This document shows positions 14,020 through 16,148 of a stretch of DNA of 16,148 nucleotides, one piece after another. The notes beneath the pieces were generated by a model that did not search any database, had not been told where the DNA came from, and saw nothing but the letters and a program-made list of their open reading frames with translations. Source of the DNA: Chloroflexota bacterium. Its GTDB lineage: Bacteria; Chloroflexota; Dehalococcoidia; SM23-28-2; HRBIN24. The stretch spans positions 1 through 16,148 of the forward strand of contig JAUQPQ010000035.1 of the NCBI GenBank assembly GCA_030550295.1. The letters run 5' to 3'. Every line of letters starts with the position of its first letter. Within the stretch, counting starts at the first letter, position 1. A program made the position numbers and the translations under genes.

Positions 14020-14816
14020 AGGCGTTGGGCCGGATCTCCCTTTAAGGTGATAGAGGGGGGGATGATGCGCCTGGGCCGACCAGGCAGCAGGCCTATAGCC
14101 TCTCCGGCCAAGGTGTCGTCCCTTATGATGTCTAAGACAGCCTCAGCTACCTCTTCGGGCCGTAATTTGGGCATCTGACGCAAGTACTCCTCAGCCTGCG
14201 CCTTCTCTTGAGGGGGAAGATCGGCTATCCCTCGCCAGATAAGGGGGGTGTCTACCACGCCCGGACAAATGGCGTTTACCCGGATGTTGTCTGTATCCTT
14301 CAGGGGGGCTAAGGCCCGAGTCAGGCCTACCACCCCGTGCTTGGCAGCGGCGTAGATGGGATCTGGCACATACGTGGTGACCCCAGCTAAAGAGGCGGTG
14401 TTGATTATAACTCCTCCCCCCCGACGACGCATGGCAGGGACGGCCAGCTGTGTTCCTGCTATTACCGCCCACAAGTCGATGGCGAGGGTGCGCTCCCATC
14501 GCTCCCGGGGGGCATCGGGATAGCGGGGCCGGCCCGTACCGACGCCGGCATTATTATGGAGGATGTCCAGGCCTCCATACGTCGTCTCAGCGAAGTTCAC
14601 CACCGCCTCTAGGTCTTCCCAGCGGGTGACATCGGTGAAGATGAAAGAGGCTTCGCCCCCAGAGGCTTTCACTTCCTGGACGGCCTCTTCGCCGCCGTCC
14701 TGGTCTATATCTGCTACCACTACCTTGGCCCCCATCTTAGCTAAGGCCAAGACCACTGCCCTGCCGATCCCGGAAGCCCCTCCAGTGACAATGGCTACCC
14801 TTCCGAAGGGGTCCAT
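14016..14816 (-). CDS. Short-chain dehydrogenase/reductase (SDR), classical
   Basis: This NAD(P)-dependent oxidoreductase has 266 residues. The cofactor motif TGGASGIG is at 11-18. VVVADID (32-38) has an acidic residue (Asp36) after strand 2, favouring NAD(H). NNAG is at 88-91, and the catalytic set is Ser142 (NTASLAG), Tyr155 and Lys159 (YAAAK). It starts with ATG preceded by AGGAGGG, which overlaps the stop of the upstream LLM gene, 10 bases apart, so the two are co-transcribed. It is convergent with the kinase gene and shares a four-base stop overlap. Given the ACAD-kinase pair nearby, a role on 3- or 4-hydroxy/ketoacyl-CoA (as LvaD does in levulinate breakdown) is plausible but unproven; SDRs are too varied to fix the substrate. 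Confidence 0.9.
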   Translation of the reverse strand: MDPFGRVAIVTGGASGIGRAVVLALAKMGAKVVVADIDQDGGEEAVQEVKASGGEASFIFTDVTRWEDLEAVVNFAETTYGGLDILHNNAGVGTGRPRYPDAPRERWERTLAIDLWAVIAGTQLAVPAMRRRGGGVIINTASLAGVTTYVPDPIYAAAKHGVVGLTRALAPLKDTDNIRVNAICPGVVDTPLIWRGIADLPPQEKAQAEEYLRQMPKLRPEEVAEAVLDIIRDDTLAGEAIGLLPGRPRRIIPPSITLKGDPAQRL

Positions 14817-14826
14817 AACTTCCCTC

Positions 14827-15819
14827 CTAGCTTCTGGCCAGCTCCCTCAGCATGCGTAAGGCCATCGCCCCTTGCTCTTGGGGGGTCTGGCCCACCGCCG
14901 TCAGGTATAGGATAGGTATGGTAACGCCATTACGACAGTAGGCCTCTACTTTGTCCAAGCACTCCTTAGGGGAACCGAATACAAAGAGCTCCTCGAGCAA
15001 AGAATCGGGGATGAGTTCCAAGGCCCCTTTCCTGTCGCCAGCCTGCCAGGCCTCAAGCATGGGCTTTATAGCTGCACCGCGCCCCAGCCAACTATGAAAC
15101 TGGGCGTAGACGGGCGCCGTAAGGTAAGCTGCTGCTACCCTTTTGCCTATCGCCCGCAAAGCCTCGTCGGGAAGAGGGGGCAGGACGAAGATGCGGCAGG
15201 CCACCTGCAGGCTTTGGGGGTCTTTCCCAGCCCTCTTAGCCCCCTCCCGCGCTACAGCTACCACCCTGGGCACGTCCTGAGGTGAGAGCCAGTTTATGAT
15301 TACCCCATCTGCCACTTCGCCGGCCAAGCGGAGCATCTCCTCCCGGAGGGCAGCTATGTAAATAGGTGGCGCCTGGGCTAAACGACGGCTCAGCCGGAAC
15401 CCTTGGACGCCTAGTAGCTCGCTGTTGGCCCTTTCCCCTTGCAAGACAGAGCGGATAAGGTGCACTGTCTCCCTTAGGCGGGCCATGGGCTTATCTAGAC
15501 GCGTCCCATTCCACCTCTCTACGATGACACGGGTGCTTACCCCAAGCCCAAGGATGAACCGCCCAGGGGCAGCTTCTTCCAGGGCAGCAGCCGACATGGC
15601 CAAAAGGGCTGGCCCGCGAATATAGATGTTGGCGATGGCCGTTCCCAAATAGGACTGGCGGGTATGGGCTGCGGCCACCGCCAAAGGAACGAAAGCATCA
15701 AGGCCATCGACCTCGGCTGACCAGAAGTCGGTATAGCCCTTGGCCTCAGCCTCTCTCAGGATCTCCCCATGGGCAGATAGGGGTATTCCTTCCAAAGGTA
15801 TAGTTAGTCCCCACCTCAT
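14827..15819 (-). CDS. LLM-class, probable F420-dependent oxidoreductase
   Basis: This is a luciferase-like TIM-barrel protein of 330 residues. The N-terminus MRWGLTIPLEG, then EILREAEAKGYTDFWSAEVDGLDAFVPLAVAAA, and YLGTAIANIYIRGPALLAM (57-75) match the F420/LLM pattern. PGRFILGLGVSTRVIVERWNG (85-105) is the family core, followed by RLRETVHLIRSVLQGE. The C-terminal GSPKECLDKVEAYCRNGV also matches LLM oxidoreductases. The family mostly uses coenzyme F420, though some members use FMN. It is the first gene of a two-gene unit with the SDR, behind an extended -10 box. A short AAGG lies before its ATG. The reaction is unknown; pairing with an SDR suggests a redox step on an alcohol/ketone or acyl-CoA. 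Confidence 0.88.
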   Translation of the reverse strand: MRWGLTIPLEGIPLSAHGEILREAEAKGYTDFWSAEVDGLDAFVPLAVAAAHTRQSYLGTAIANIYIRGPALLAMSAAALEEAAPGRFILGLGVSTRVIVERWNGTRLDKPMARLRETVHLIRSVLQGERANSELLGVQGFRLSRRLAQAPPIYIAALREEMLRLAGEVADGVIINWLSPQDVPRVVAVAREGAKRAGKDPQSLQVACRIFVLPPLPDEALRAIGKRVAAAYLTAPVYAQFHSWLGRGAAIKPMLEAWQAGDRKGALELIPDSLLEELFVFGSPKECLDKVEAYCRNGVTIPILYLTAVGQTPQEQGAMALRMLRELARS

Positions 15820-15825
15820 AAGCCC

Positions 15826-15854
15826 TTACCAGAACTCCCTGCTCAAGATATTCT
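15826..15854 (+). promoter_or_regulatory. Candidate promoter for the metallo-hydrolase gene
   Basis: TTACCA (15826-15831) and TATTCT (15849-15854) are separated by 17 bases on the plus strand; matches are four and five of six. The predicted leader is about 40 bases. No ribosome site is seen before ATG 15903. Confidence 0.4.
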
Positions 15855-15858
15855 ATCA
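15850..15858 (-). promoter_or_regulatory. Extended -10 box for the LLM-SDR unit
   Basis: On the minus strand TGA then TAGAAT forms an extended -10 element, 31 bases before the LLM start. It lacks a clear -35. It overlaps the plus-strand -10 box of the divergent hydrolase gene (15849-15854), so the two promoters probably compete. Confidence 0.4.
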
Positions 15859-15866
15859 GGGGATAG
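15853..15866. repeat. Inverted repeat over the divergent promoters
   Basis: CTATC (15853-15857) and GATAG (15862-15866) are inverted repeats with a 4-base loop. They overlap both facing -10 boxes and are a candidate operator for shared control. Confidence 0.35.
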
Positions 15867-15902
15867 GGGAAGCTACCAGAATTAGAAGCAAGCATAACGC
15901 AA

Positions 15903-16148
15903 ATGGCTACCTTAATCCTACCAGGCCTCTACCAAATCTCTCTAGGTTATGCTCATGCTTACATCGTCGATGAAGGGGGCGAGCTGGTGCTTGTAGATAC
16001 AGGCCTTCCAGGACGGCGAGAGCACATCCTCGCCGCTATCGCCGACATAGGGAGGCGACAAGAGGATCTGCGCCACATCGTGGTAACCCATTGCCACCCT
16101 GATCACATGGGTAGCCTGAAGGAACTCAAGGAGGCCACGGGCGCCATC
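15903..16148 (+). CDS. Metallo-beta-lactamase-fold hydrolase, cut by window end
   Basis: 82 codons are visible. The N-terminus reads ILPGLYQISLGYAHAYIVDE, typical of MBL-fold hydrolases with an initial beta hairpin. Then come LVLVDTGLPGRREHIL (28-43) with the conserved Asp, and VTHCHPDHMGSL (61-72), which contains the metal-binding HxHxDH (His63, His65, Asp67, His68). The family covers glyoxalase II, lactonases and thioester hydrolases; which one cannot be said from the N-terminus. It diverges from the LLM gene across 83 bases and has no visible ribosome site, so ATG 15903 is the best but not the only possible start. Confidence 0.85.
   Translation, partial: MATLILPGLYQISLGYAHAYIVDEGGELVLVDTGLPGRREHILAAIADIGRRQEDLRHIVVTHCHPDHMGSLKELKEATGAI

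Noticed and set aside
1..16148. Mobile elements, CRISPR arrays, tRNA/rRNA genes or phage-defence genes
   Set aside because: Reading both strands showed no transposase, integrase, regularly spaced repeats or tRNA-like cloverleafs; genes are tightly packed metabolic and transport genes.

Overview
The window looks like a moderately GC-rich (roughly 58% by eye) bacterial chromosome segment. No mobile elements, CRISPR arrays, rRNA or tRNA genes are visible. The gene mix suggests Chloroflexota, most likely a Dehalococcoidia-like lineage: family III CoA-transferases, an ACAD10/11-type acyl-CoA dehydrogenase with a separate phosphotransferase, an F420-type luciferase-like oxidoreductase, and a siroheme-linked tetrapyrrole gene set. 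This assignment is inference; actinobacteria share several of these families.

Left part (1-6004, all minus strand). Reading leftward, two adjacent CaiB/BaiF CoA-transferase genes (4793-6004 and 3478-4779) sit behind a good sigma70-type promoter. One subunit keeps the catalytic Asp and the other appears to have Gln there. Next is a tight unit: a MerR/excisionase-type helix-turn-helix regulator, precorrin-2 dehydrogenase/ferrochelatase (Met8/CysG-N type), glutamyl-tRNA reductase (hemA) and hydroxymethylbilane synthase (hemC, running off the window). A gapped inverted repeat overlaps the candidate -10 box in front of the regulator.

Middle part (6157-11657, plus strand). A single-chain, two-domain Lrp/AsnC-like siroheme decarboxylase (AhbA-AhbB or NirDL type) is followed by a PAC2-family protein. 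With the Met8-like enzyme and hemA/hemC on the other side of the CoA-transferases, this points to tetrapyrrole synthesis through siroheme (alternative heme or heme d1) rather than only the coproporphyrin/protoporphyrin route. Next is a PhnD-type lipoprotein / small membrane protein / PhnC-like ATPase / PhnE-like permease operon with several departures from the usual motifs. A cupredoxin lipoprotein with a complete His-Cys-His-Met copper site follows, behind its own near-consensus promoter.

Right part (11681-16148). An ACAD10/11-like acyl-CoA dehydrogenase (minus) and an aminoglycoside-phosphotransferase-fold kinase (plus) diverge from a short region containing one palindromic -10 box. An SDR dehydrogenase and an LLM/F420 oxidoreductase (minus) form a two-gene unit convergent with the kinase. 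ACAD plus kinase plus SDR resembles the known route for 4-hydroxyacyl-CoA breakdown through a 4-phosphoacyl-CoA intermediate (human ACAD10/11; bacterial levulinate Lva pathway). The window ends inside a metallo-beta-lactamase-fold hydrolase gene. All non-coding gaps are under 160 bases.
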